10,497 nt of DNA, taken from positions 1 to 10,497 of the forward strand of contig JBFWQM010000198.1 of assembly GCA_050249455.1 (NCBI GenBank), written 5' to 3'. A program made the position numbers and the translations under genes. Source of the stretch: JBFWQM01 sp050249455. Lineage in GTDB: Bacteria; Pseudomonadota; Alphaproteobacteria; MPNO01; VGEU01. Positions 1 to 6,093 of this stretch are shown here, one piece after another (position 1 is the first letter of the stretch; each line of letters starts with the position of its first letter). The notes beneath the pieces are model-generated. The model saw only the letters and a list, made by a program, of their open reading frames with translations. It made no database searches and had not been told where the DNA came from.

Positions 1-1092
1 GCGGACGGTGTCGTGGTAGCCGGCGCTCCAGTGCTCGACCATGCTGCGGCGGGAGAACTCGTAGTCCTTCGACTGGCCCTCGTACTGCCGCGCGCGGTAG
101 ATCAGGTGGACGATGCTGTAGACCTTGCGGTCAGCGAAGGACTCCAGCACCGCCGCGTCGGGGCCGCTGCGCAGCTCCGCAGGCAGGCAGTCGAGCAATT
201 TGGCCACGGCATTGCGGAACACCTGCTCCTCCTTGAAGCGGTCGGTGTTCTCTCGCGTGCGGCTGGAATAGAGGATCTCCTTCTGGCGTGTCGCGACCTC
301 GGCGACCGAGCGCGGAAAGGCCCCGCGCGCGCTCCACAGGTCGACCTGGAACGCCAGCGTGTCCTGGCGCGGCCCATCGTGCAGCACCCACTGCAGCGGC
401 GTGTTGGAGATCAGTCCGCCGTCCCAGTAGTGCTCGCCGTCGATCTCCACCGGCGGGAAACCGGGCGGCAGCGCGCCGCTCGCCATCACGTGACGCGCGT
501 CGATCGCGTGCGTCGCGCTGTCGAAGTAGACGAAGTTGCCGGTGCGCACATTGACCGACCCGACGCTGAAATGCATCGTGCCGGCGTTGATGCGGTCGAA
601 ATCGACGAAGCGCTCCAGGGTCGCGGCAAGGAATCGCGTGTCGTAGTAGCTGGTCGCTTCCACCGTGCCGAGCGGTTGCAGCCACGGCGAAGGGACGCGC
701 GGCGCGAAGAAGCCGGGGATGCCGGCGGCGAGCGCCACCCCGGCGCTGGCCTGGTTCAGCACCGTCCGCACGCGGTGATCGCGGTAAGGCGGCCACACCG
801 CTTCGGCGAGCCAGCCCCACGGCGTCTGGAAGGTGACCGCTTCCCAGAACCCGCGCAGGCTGTCGATCCGCGTCTCCGGCGGGTTGCCGGCGACGATCGC
901 CGCGTTGATCGCGCCGATCGAGATGCCGGCGACCCAGTCGGGCTCGATCCCCGCCTCGGCCAGCGCCTGGCACACCCCGCCCTGGTAAGCGCCGAGGGAA
1001 CCGCCGCCCTGCAGCAGCAGCGCGATGCACTCGAACGGCGGCCTGCTGCCGGCGGCATGGGTCTTGCGAAGCGGCTTCTTGCCCTTAGCCAT
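1..1092 (-). CDS. Patatin-like phospholipase with DUF3734-type C-terminus (3' end beyond left edge)
   Basis: A predicted serine acyl hydrolase (phospholipase A/lipase type) acting on lipid esters; the real substrate is unknown. The frame is open from the ATG at 1092 through 364 codons to base 1, so the C-terminus is missing. Patatin signatures are clear: a Gly-rich oxyanion-hole motif QGGGSLGAYQGG (residues 28-39), the nucleophile elbow GISIG with Ser58, and the dyad Asp224 in DGGLISNTP. The part after about residue 245, with YSSRTRENTD, HLIYRARQYE and KDYEFSRRSM, matches the DUF3734 extension of bacterial patatins. There is no signal peptide; the start is Lys-rich and probably cytoplasmic. 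A GGGGA purine run lies just upstream of the ATG. It is preceded by a 185-bp gap containing a strongly AT-rich island. In some proteobacteria such patatins sit beside 3-hydroxybutyrate dehydrogenase; whether that holds here lies beyond the left edge. Confidence 0.93.
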   Translation of the reverse strand, partial: MAKGKKPLRKTHAAGSRPPFECIALLLQGGGSLGAYQGGVCQALAEAGIEPDWVAGISIGAINAAIVAGNPPETRIDSLRGFWEAVTFQTPWGWLAEAVWPPYRDHRVRTVLNQASAGVALAAGIPGFFAPRVPSPWLQPLGTVEATSYYDTRFLAATLERFVDFDRINAGTMHFSVGSVNVRTGNFVYFDSATHAIDARHVMASGALPPGFPPVEIDGEHYWDGGLISNTPLQWVLHDGPRQDTLAFQVDLWSARGAFPRSVAEVATRQKEILYSSRTRENTDRFKEEQVFRNAVAKLLDCLPAELRSGPDAAVLESFADRKVYSIVHLIYRARQYEGQSKDYEFSRRSMVEHWSAGYHDTVR

Positions 1093-1200
1093 GCGCGTCC
1101 CCGCGATGCTGCACTGCACACAGGATCACTTGCGCCCCCGGCGACGTTTTTTCAAGGCACGTTTGCGGGATCGACCGGCCGGTCGCCAGGGATCGGGCCG

Positions 1201-1280
1201 ATCTTCATGTTTAAGATGAAAATCTAGTTTTTATATCTATAATACAATTAGTTACACATTTATTTTATAAATTCACATCA
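1201..1280. promoter_or_regulatory. AT-rich intergenic island, likely patatin promoter region
   Basis: I count only 15 G/C in these 80 bases, against roughly 70% in the flanking genes. The island fills the right half of the 185-bp gap between the 3' end of the NDUFAF6-like gene and the patatin start. On the minus strand it holds a TATAAA at 1235-1230, but no convincing -35 box at the right distance. A small dyad, TTCAT at 1204-1208 and ATGAA at 1216-1220, lies at its left edge. A promoter or a binding site for an AT-preferring regulator (for example of the MucR/Ros type known in alphaproteobacteria) is plausible; neither is shown. The left half, 1093-1200, is GC-rich leader with nothing recognisable apart from a T run around 1147-1152. 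Confidence 0.4.
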
Positions 1281-2129
1281 AAATTGTCGCCGCAGCGCCG
1301 CCCAGCTCAGCGTCGCTTGGCGCGCGAGCGGTCCCATCGCGGTGGGTGCGCCGAACGGGTCGTGGCCGGCGCGCGCGAGGCGGTCCAGGTAGCGGTCGGC
1401 CAGCGCGGCGGTCAGCACCGCGGCGCGCGCGCGGGGCGGGATGGCGCGTCGCTGCGCCCGTGCGGCGGCGAGCCGGCGCCGCGCTGCCGCCGCGACGGCG
1501 GCGACCGCGCGGCGCACCGCGTCGGTGGCGTGGCCGGCCAGCACCGCCTCCCCATCGGTTCCCGCTGCGGCGAGGACGTCGGCCGGCAGCATGACGCGCC
1601 GGCCGCGGGCATGGTGCGGCACCGCGCGCAGCAGGCCGGTCAGCGCCCAGCCGGCCCCGGCATCGCGGCCGGCGCCCTGCGCGTCGGCTCCGGTCGCGCC
1701 GAGCGTGCGCAGCGCCAGTGTGGTGAGCGTGCCCGCGGTCGCCTCCGCGTAGGCTTCGAGCGCGGCCATGTCGGGCGGCGGGTCGTCGTCGAGGTCGCGC
1801 TCGCGCGCGTCGATCAGCACGTCCAGCGCCGCGCGCGGCAGGTCGTGCCGCCGGACCGCCGCCGCGAGCGCCTGGACGACCGCGTGCTGCGGCCCCGCCC
1901 CGCCCTCGCAGACCGCCGCGACGGCGTCGCGCCACCACTGCAGCCGCATCTGGCCCAGGATCGGCTCGCTGACGCTGTCCCGCACCCGGGCGAGCTCCAG
2001 GTTGAAGGCGTAGAGCGCGAACAGGTCCGGCCGCGCCGCGTCGGGCGCGAACAGCGCCGCCAGATAGCGGTCGTGGTCGCCCTGGCGCACCGCGCGGGCG
2101 CAATAGGCGGCGTTCGCGTCTGATTCCAA
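1278..2129 (-). CDS. NDUFAF6-like protein (squalene/phytoene synthase superfamily, Asp-rich motifs lost)
   Basis: Probably a homologue of the mitochondrial complex I assembly factor NDUFAF6 rather than a prenyl synthase. The segment FALYAFNLELARVRDSVSEP, followed by ILGQMRLQWWRDAV, closely resembles the diagnostic stretch of NDUFAF6 as I recall it. The fold's usual first Asp-rich motif is reduced to DSVSE. The second one, which normally precedes GRxYLP, reads LTGLLRAVPHHARGRRVMLP with no acidic residues. LIDARERDLDDDP is retained as in the family. The start is uncertain. I chose TTG at 2129 (283 codons, product beginning ESDANAAYC after the start), because a GGAA lies 7 nt upstream and the family begins near the YCA motif. 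A GTG at 2195 would give 305 aa, but its AGGAG abuts the start codon and the extra residues look unstructured. It is divergent from the hpnE-like gene. Stop is TGA at 1278-1280. Automatic annotation may call it squalene or phytoene synthase. Confidence 0.85.
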   Translation of the reverse strand: MESDANAAYCARAVRQGDHDRYLAALFAPDAARPDLFALYAFNLELARVRDSVSEPILGQMRLQWWRDAVAAVCEGGAGPQHAVVQALAAAVRRHDLPRAALDVLIDARERDLDDDPPPDMAALEAYAEATAGTLTTLALRTLGATGADAQGAGRDAGAGWALTGLLRAVPHHARGRRVMLPADVLAAAGTDGEAVLAGHATDAVRRAVAAVAAAARRRLAAARAQRRAIPPRARAAVLTAALADRYLDRLARAGHDPFGAPTAMGPLARQATLSWAALRRQF

Positions 2130-2226
2130 TTGCCGGTTCCGAAACGGGCGCGCCGAACATATATGATGGCGGTCCGATGGACGACCAGCCCGCACCTCCT
2201 GGCCCCGGCGCGGGGGCCGCGCTTCG
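2130..2226. promoter_or_regulatory. Divergent promoter region between the NDUFAF6-like and hpnE-like genes
   Basis: This is the only gap from which both divergent genes can be started. At its centre is an AT-rich palindrome, CATATATG (2158-2165). On the plus strand TATGAT (2162-2167) could serve as a -10 box, with a poor -35 TTCCGA at 2137-2142 (19-bp spacing). On the minus strand TATATG overlaps the same palindrome, so both promoters may share this core. The boxes are inferred by eye. If the GTG at 2195 were the true start of the minus-strand gene, part of this region would be coding. Confidence 0.35.
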
Positions 2227-2230
2227 TTGA
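2177..2230 (+). other. Possible 17-codon upstream ORF or shifted 5' end of the hpnE-like gene
   Basis: An ATG at 2177 opens a short frame reading MDDQPAPPGPGAGAALR, then TGA at 2228-2230. The TGA overlaps the TTG start of the hpnE-like gene (2227-2229). It lies just downstream of the candidate -10 box, so a transcript could be leaderless or nearly so. It may be a coupled leader. Alternatively, one base missing from the GGGGG run at 2212-2216 would fuse this frame to the main one and give the flavoprotein an ATG start. No clear Shine-Dalgarno sequence precedes the ATG. A chance ORF cannot be excluded. Confidence 0.2.
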
Positions 2231-3495
2231 ACCGGCTGCACGTGATCGGCGGCGGGGTTTCCGGGCTCGCCTGCGCAGTGCGCGCCGCGCTCGGCGGGGC
2301 GCAGGTCGCGCTCTACGAGGGCGCCGGCCACGCCGGCGGCCGCTGCCGGTCGTTCAAGGACGACGTGCTGGGCTGCACGATCGACAACGGCTCGCACCTG
2401 ATGCTCAGCGCCTACGGCGCGACGCTGGCCTTCCTGTCCGACATCGGCGCGCGCGAGCGCATCACCGAGCTCGCCCCGGCGGCGTTCCCCTTCGTGGACC
2501 TGCGCGACGGCCGCCGCTGGCGGATCCAGCCTGGCGCCGGCCGGCTGCCGCTGTGGCTGCTGGCGCCGCACCGGCGGGTGCCGGGCAGCGGCGTGCTCGA
2601 CTACCTGAAGGTCCTGCGCCTGGCGCGGGCGCGCCCCGACGCGACGGTGGCCGACGTGCTGGGGACCGGGGGAAGCCTCTATCGGCTGCTGTGGCAGCCG
2701 CTGTGCCGGGCGGCGCTCAACACCGACCCGAGCGAGGCCTCGGCGCGGCTGTTCTGGGCGGTGGTGTCGGAGACCCTGCTGAAAGGCGAGCCGGCATGCC
2801 GGCCGATGCTGTTCCTTGACGGGCTGTCGCCGGCGCTGGTCGATCCCGCGCTGGCGCTCCTGGCGGCGCACCGCGCCGAGGTCCGCTTCCAGGCCCGGCT
2901 GCGCGGCCTCGAATGGCGCGGCGGCCGGGTCGTCGGCCTGCGCTTCCCGGAAGGCACGCTGCGCGTCGCGCACGAGGACAAGGTGGTGCTGGCGGTCCCG
3001 CCTGATGCCTGCGCCGAGCTGTGGCCGGAGGCGGCAACACCGACCGAGAGCCGCTCTATCGTCAACGCACACTTCCGGCTGGCCGAGCCGGCCGAGCTGC
3101 CGTGGGGCTCGCCGTTCGTTGGGCTGGTCGGCGGCGCCTCGGAATGGGCGTTCGTGCGCGACGGCGTGCTCTCGGTGACGATCAGCGCCGCGGAGGACTA
3201 TGTCGACCGCCCGGCGCACGACCTCGCCAACACGCTGTGGGTGGAGATGGCCAGGCTGCTCGGGCGCGCGACCGGTCAGGTGCCGCCGTGGCGCGTGATC
3301 AAGGAGAAGCGCGCCACCTTCGCGCAGACGCCCGCGGAGGCGGCGCGGCGGGCCGGCGCGGCGACCAGCCTGGAGAACCTGTACATCGCCGGCGACTGGA
3401 CCGAGACCGGCCTGCCGGCAACGATCGAAAGCGCCGTCCGCGCCGGCTTCCGGGCCGCGGAGCTGGCGCTGCACGGCCGCGAAGGCGGCGCGTGA
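2227..3495 (+). CDS. hpnE: HpnE-like hydroxysqualene dehydroxylase (FAD amine oxidase fold)
   Basis: By family, a flavoprotein that removes the hydroxyl from hydroxysqualene to give squalene, the third step of the HpnC-HpnD-HpnE route feeding hopanoid synthesis. The 422-residue length is typical. An N-terminal Rossmann motif, VIGGGVSG (Gly8, Gly10, Gly13), is followed by the ribose-binding acid Glu31 and the GG-R segment GHAGGRC (34-40). DNGSHLMLSAYG (53-64) and WQPLCRAALNT are HpnE-like. LYIAGDWTETGLP, then ATIESAVRAG (385-407), is the C-terminal FAD motif. The start is TTG at 2227. An in-frame TGA at 2164-2166 lies upstream and there is no ATG or GTG between them; only a GGGGG run at 2212-2216 resembles a Shine-Dalgarno sequence. 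No hpnC or hpnD is in the window. The neighbouring synthase-like gene is divergent and lacks the catalytic Asp motifs, so the substrate would have to come from enzymes encoded elsewhere. A carotenoid desaturase-like role is less likely but possible. Confidence 0.82.
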   Translation: MNRLHVIGGGVSGLACAVRAALGGAQVALYEGAGHAGGRCRSFKDDVLGCTIDNGSHLMLSAYGATLAFLSDIGARERITELAPAAFPFVDLRDGRRWRIQPGAGRLPLWLLAPHRRVPGSGVLDYLKVLRLARARPDATVADVLGTGGSLYRLLWQPLCRAALNTDPSEASARLFWAVVSETLLKGEPACRPMLFLDGLSPALVDPALALLAAHRAEVRFQARLRGLEWRGGRVVGLRFPEGTLRVAHEDKVVLAVPPDACAELWPEAATPTESRSIVNAHFRLAEPAELPWGSPFVGLVGGASEWAFVRDGVLSVTISAAEDYVDRPAHDLANTLWVEMARLLGRATGQVPPWRVIKEKRATFAQTPAEAARRAGAATSLENLYIAGDWTETGLPATIESAVRAGFRAAELALHGREGGA

Positions 3496-3502
3496 TCCAC
3501 CT

Positions 3503-3883
3503 TCAGGGCACCGCGAACAGCGCCGCGGCGACGCGGCGGTCCTCAGCCAGCAGGACGTTGTAGGTCCGGCACGCCGCAGCGGTGCTCATCGGCTCGGCGA
3601 CGATGCCCTTGTCGCGCAGGCCCGCGCGGAGGTCGGCCGCCGGCCACGCCGCCGTCAGGCCCGTCCCCATCAGCAGGACGTCGACGGCGACGCCCGCCGC
3701 CCACAGCGGCGCCAGCATGTCGAGCGACAGCGCCGCCATCTCGTCCGCCGCCAGCGGCAGGGTGCGCTCGGGCAGCACCAGGACCGAGCCGTCGTAGACG
3801 GCGCCGGCGATGCGGAACCGGCCCTGCCCGTATGACTGGATGAGCTGCCGGCCCTCGGGGACCAGCGGCGTGATGTCGGTCAT
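3503..3883 (-). CDS. Mth938-like (DUF498/NDUFAF3-family) protein
   Basis: A 126-residue, single-domain Mth938-fold protein. The family includes the mitochondrial complex I assembly factor NDUFAF3; no enzymatic activity is established for the bacterial members. The segment from LIQSYGQGRFRIAG through SVLVLP (14-38) and the VLLMGTG loop (69-75) are the recognisable parts, and MSTAAACRTYNVLLAEDRRV lies near the C-terminus. There is no signal peptide or membrane segment, so it is probably cytoplasmic. The ATG at 3883 has a good GGAGG 5 nt upstream (3889-3893). It follows secD by 30 bp on the same strand, so it is probably in the yajC-secD operon, at the place where secF would normally intervene. 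It converges on the hpnE-like gene with only 7 bp between the stop codons. Confidence 0.88.
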   Translation of the reverse strand: MTDITPLVPEGRQLIQSYGQGRFRIAGAVYDGSVLVLPERTLPLAADEMAALSLDMLAPLWAAGVAVDVLLMGTGLTAAWPAADLRAGLRDKGIVAEPMSTAAACRTYNVLLAEDRRVAAALFAVP

Positions 3884-3888
3884 GTCCG

Positions 3889-3893
3889 CCTCC
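3889..3893 (-). promoter_or_regulatory. Ribosome binding site of the Mth938-like gene
   Basis: GGAGG on the minus strand, 5 nt before the ATG at 3883. It lies in the 30-bp secD/Mth938 gap and fixes the start. It also shows that this gene has its own strong initiation signal directly after secD. Confidence 0.7.
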
Positions 3894-3913
3894 GCGACCG
3901 ACGCGGGCTCCGG

Positions 3914-5488
3914 CTATAGCGGAACGCGCTTCGGTCTTGTCCGGCGCAGCCACAGGATGACCTGCAGCCGCGTGACCATCAGCGCCGCGAACATCGACGT
4001 CAGGATGCCCAGCGACAGCGTGACCGCGAACCCCTTGATCGGCCCGGAGCCGAACTGGAACAGCAGGACGCCGGCGATCAGGGTGGTCAGGTTGGAGTCC
4101 ACGATCGTGGCCATCGCGCGCTGGAACCCGGCATCCAGCGCCGAGATCGGGCCGCGGCCGGCCCGCTGCTCCTCGCGGATGCGCTCATAGATCAGCACGT
4201 TGGCGTCGACCGCCATGCCCATGGTCAGCACGATCCCGGCGATGCCCGGCAGCGTCAGCGTCGCGCCGAGCGCCGACATCAGGCCCACCAGCATGATCAG
4301 ATTCGCGACCAGCGCCACGATGGCGAACAGGCCGAACAGCGCGTACACCGCCACCATCAGCGCCAGCACCAGAGCCAGCGCGATGGCGCAGGCGATCTCG
4401 CCGGCCTTGATCGAATCGGCGCCGAGCCCGGGGCCGACCGTCCGCTCCTCCAGCACCTTGAGCGGTGCCGGCAGCGCGCCGGCGCGCAGCAGGAGCGCGA
4501 GGTCCTGCGCCTCCTGGACGGAGAAGCGGCCGGAAATGACGCCCGACCCGCCGAGGATCGGCTCGCGGATCACCGGCGCGCTGATCACCTTGTTGTCGAG
4601 CACGATGGCGAACGGCTTGCCGACGTTCTCCTTCGTCACCTCGCCGAACCGGCGCGCCCCGACCGAATCGAAGCGGAAGCTGACCACCGGCTGGCCGTCC
4701 TGGAACGACGGCTGCGCGTCGGTCAGCGTGTCGCCGCCGACCATCACGCGCTTGCGCACCAGGTACTGCCGCGGCTGGCCGCTGGCATCCACTTCGCCGT
4801 CCGCCGGCAGGAGCTCCGAGGCCGCGGGAATGCGGCCCATCCGCACGTCCTCCACCGGCACGCTCTGATCGACCAGGCGGAAGTTCATCTTCGCGGTCTT
4901 GCCGAGCAGCTGCTTGATGCGTTCCGGATCGTTGAGGCCGGGCAGCTGGACCAGGATGCGCGTGTCGCCCTGGCGCTGGATGGTCGGCTCGCGGGTGCCG
5001 GTCTCGTCCACGCGGCGGCGGACGATCTCGATCGACTGGTCGACCGCCGACCGCCGGATGTCGCGCAGCCGCACCTCGTTGTAGCCGACGGTGACCTTCT
5101 GGCCCTGCAGGGTCGAGTCGAGGTCGGCCTCAAGGCGGCGCACGGCGTTGCGCGCCTTCTCCGCGTCCTGCGCGCGCAGGACCGAGAACGCGACCGCGTT
5201 CCCTTCGACGCCGAGGCCGGTGTAGTTGATCTGCTCGGTCCGCAACGCGCCGCGCACCGAATCGACCAGCGCCGTCACCCGCTCGCGCACCACCGCGTCG
5301 GCCTCCACCTCCAGCAGCAGGTGCGAGCCGCCCTGCAGGTCGAGGCCGAGCGACAGCTGGTTGCGCGGCAGGTAGGACGGGAAGGATTCGAGCGTGCTGC
5401 GCCCGATCAGGTTGGGCGCCGCGAACAGGAGCCCGAGCAGCACCACCGCCAGGACTGTGACGACCTTCCATTTCGAATACTGGATCAT
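3914..5488 (-). CDS. secD: Protein translocase subunit SecD
   Basis: An inner-membrane RND-type subunit that works with SecF to pull preproteins out of SecYEG, driven by the proton motive force. The length, 524 aa, is normal for an alphaproteobacterial SecD. A first membrane helix (about 8-26) is followed by LGLDLQGGSHLL (47-58) and a periplasmic P1 region. The periplasmic part ends near KVLEERTVGPGLGADSI. Five C-terminal helices follow, including GMAVDANVLIYERIREE with Asp428, then hydrophobic stretches at about 462-481 and 486-511. The protein ends in a basic WLRRTRPKRVPL, as a complete SecD does. The ATG at 5488 has only a weak GGTAAG before it, and the gene lies 40 bp after yajC. No secF follows: the next gene starts 30 bp after the TAG stop, and neither the gap nor the Mth938-like gene contains any secF remnant I can see. 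Confidence 0.97.
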   Translation of the reverse strand: MIQYSKWKVVTVLAVVLLGLLFAAPNLIGRSTLESFPSYLPRNQLSLGLDLQGGSHLLLEVEADAVVRERVTALVDSVRGALRTEQINYTGLGVEGNAVAFSVLRAQDAEKARNAVRRLEADLDSTLQGQKVTVGYNEVRLRDIRRSAVDQSIEIVRRRVDETGTREPTIQRQGDTRILVQLPGLNDPERIKQLLGKTAKMNFRLVDQSVPVEDVRMGRIPAASELLPADGEVDASGQPRQYLVRKRVMVGGDTLTDAQPSFQDGQPVVSFRFDSVGARRFGEVTKENVGKPFAIVLDNKVISAPVIREPILGGSGVISGRFSVQEAQDLALLLRAGALPAPLKVLEERTVGPGLGADSIKAGEIACAIALALVLALMVAVYALFGLFAIVALVANLIMLVGLMSALGATLTLPGIAGIVLTMGMAVDANVLIYERIREEQRAGRGPISALDAGFQRAMATIVDSNLTTLIAGVLLFQFGSGPIKGFAVTLSLGILTSMFAALMVTRLQVILWLRRTRPKRVPL

Positions 5489-5528
5489 CGTCTTACCGAT
5501 CGGTCCCGAGGCCGCGGACGAAGCCGGC

Positions 5529-5909
5529 TCAACCCTTGGCGCGCTTCTCGTCGGCCTTGGCGGCTTCGGCTTCCTCGTCGTCGTCCTCGCCCTTGGGCTC
5601 GGTCTTGGCGAGCACCTCGGCGATCATGCCGCGGGCCACGCGCACCTTGACGTTGTCGGCGATCTCCACCGACAGCTCGCTGTCGGAGACGACGCGGCTG
5701 ATGGTGCCGATGATGCCGCCCGAGGTCACCACGCGGTCGCCGCGGCGCAGCGCGGTCAGCATCTCGCGGTGCGCCTTGGCCTTCTTCTGCTGCGGCCGGA
5801 TCAGGAGGAAGTAGAAGACGACGAAGATCAGAATGAGCGGGATCAGCGGCTCGATGCCGCCGAAGCCGCCGCCACCGGCTGCCTGCGCGTAAGCAGGTGA
5901 AACGAGCAT
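5529..5909 (-). CDS. yajC: Preprotein translocase subunit YajC
   Basis: A small inner-membrane partner of SecD/SecF in the Sec holotranslocon. The 126-residue protein has a short N-terminal segment, MLVSPAYAQA, and a Gly-rich stretch. One membrane helix (about 19-37) follows, then the family hallmark RPQQKKAKAHREML starting at 38 and a small cytoplasmic domain with LRRGDRVVTSGGIIGTI. The last 20 or so residues are a highly charged EDDDEEAEAAKADEKR tail. The ATG at 5909 has a strong AGGAGA 5 nt upstream (5915-5920). It is the first gene of the yajC-secD-Mth938 operon and is divergent from the DUF815 ATPase gene. Confidence 0.97.
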   Translation of the reverse strand: MLVSPAYAQAAGGGGFGGIEPLIPLILIFVVFYFLLIRPQQKKAKAHREMLTALRRGDRVVTSGGIIGTISRVVSDSELSVEIADNVKVRVARGMIAEVLAKTEPKGEDDDEEAEAAKADEKRAKG

Positions 5910-5914
5910 GCCTT

Positions 5915-5920
5915 TCTCCT
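5915..5920 (-). promoter_or_regulatory. Ribosome binding site of yajC
   Basis: AGGAGA on the minus strand, 5 nt before the ATG at 5909; it confirms the yajC start. It is one of the two strongest Shine-Dalgarno sequences I see in the window. Confidence 0.7.
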
Positions 5921-5930
5921 CTCGGCGGCC

Positions 5931-5945
5931 GGCCCTGCTCGGGCC
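5931..5945. other. GC hairpin in the yajC leader
   Basis: GGCCC (5931-5935) and GGGCC (5941-5945) can pair around a 5-base loop, about 20 nt upstream of the yajC start. In GC-rich DNA this can occur by chance. It has no U tract, so it is not a terminator of the standard type. Confidence 0.25.
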
Positions 5946-5960
5946 CGGCGGCGGACGTGC

Positions 5961-5988
5961 AGATTACTGACTTGGCCGCGGCGGGCAA
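5961..5988 (-). promoter_or_regulatory. Candidate yajC-secD promoter
   Basis: Read on the minus strand, TTGCCC (5988-5983) and TAATCT (5966-5961) are separated by 16 bp, and the second box lies about 50 bp before the yajC start. The match to the sigma-70 consensus is only moderate (4 of 6 and 3 of 6). The rest of this 184-bp divergent gap must also carry the signal for the plus-strand ATPase gene, for which I see no convincing boxes. Confidence 0.3.
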
Positions 5989-6093
5989 GTGGAAAGACCC
6001 GCAATTGCCGCCGGTTGCGCTGCAACGAAGAAGCTGTGTAGGTTCCGCCGGCCCGCGCGTTACGGGCCTGATTTTGCTCGCGCCGAGACGCCC

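Noticed and set aside
13..1227. Long plus-strand open frame (404 codons) opposite the patatin gene
   Set aside because: Arg/Ala/Val-rich shadow of the patatin frame with no recognisable domain; the minus strand shows full patatin motifs.
1278..2195. Calling the synthase-like gene HpnC/HpnD or phytoene synthase
   Set aside because: Both Asp-rich motifs are eroded, and the FNLELARVRDSVSEP segment matches the NDUFAF6-type clade rather than HpnC/HpnD.
1273..3474. Minus-strand open frame of 733 codons spanning the hpnE-like and NDUFAF6-like region
   Set aside because: Low-complexity Arg/Gly/Ala/Pro composition typical of GC-rich antisense frames; it runs through both the hpnE-like and NDUFAF6-like genes, whose own frames carry family motifs.
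3496..3502. Terminator between the hpnE-like and Mth938-like genes
   Set aside because: Only 7 bp are available and no stem followed by a T run is seen nearby.
5910..6093. A small RNA or riboswitch in the yajC/ATPase divergent gap
   Set aside because: Only a 5-bp GC hairpin and weak promoter-like boxes are visible; nothing matches a known RNA fold.
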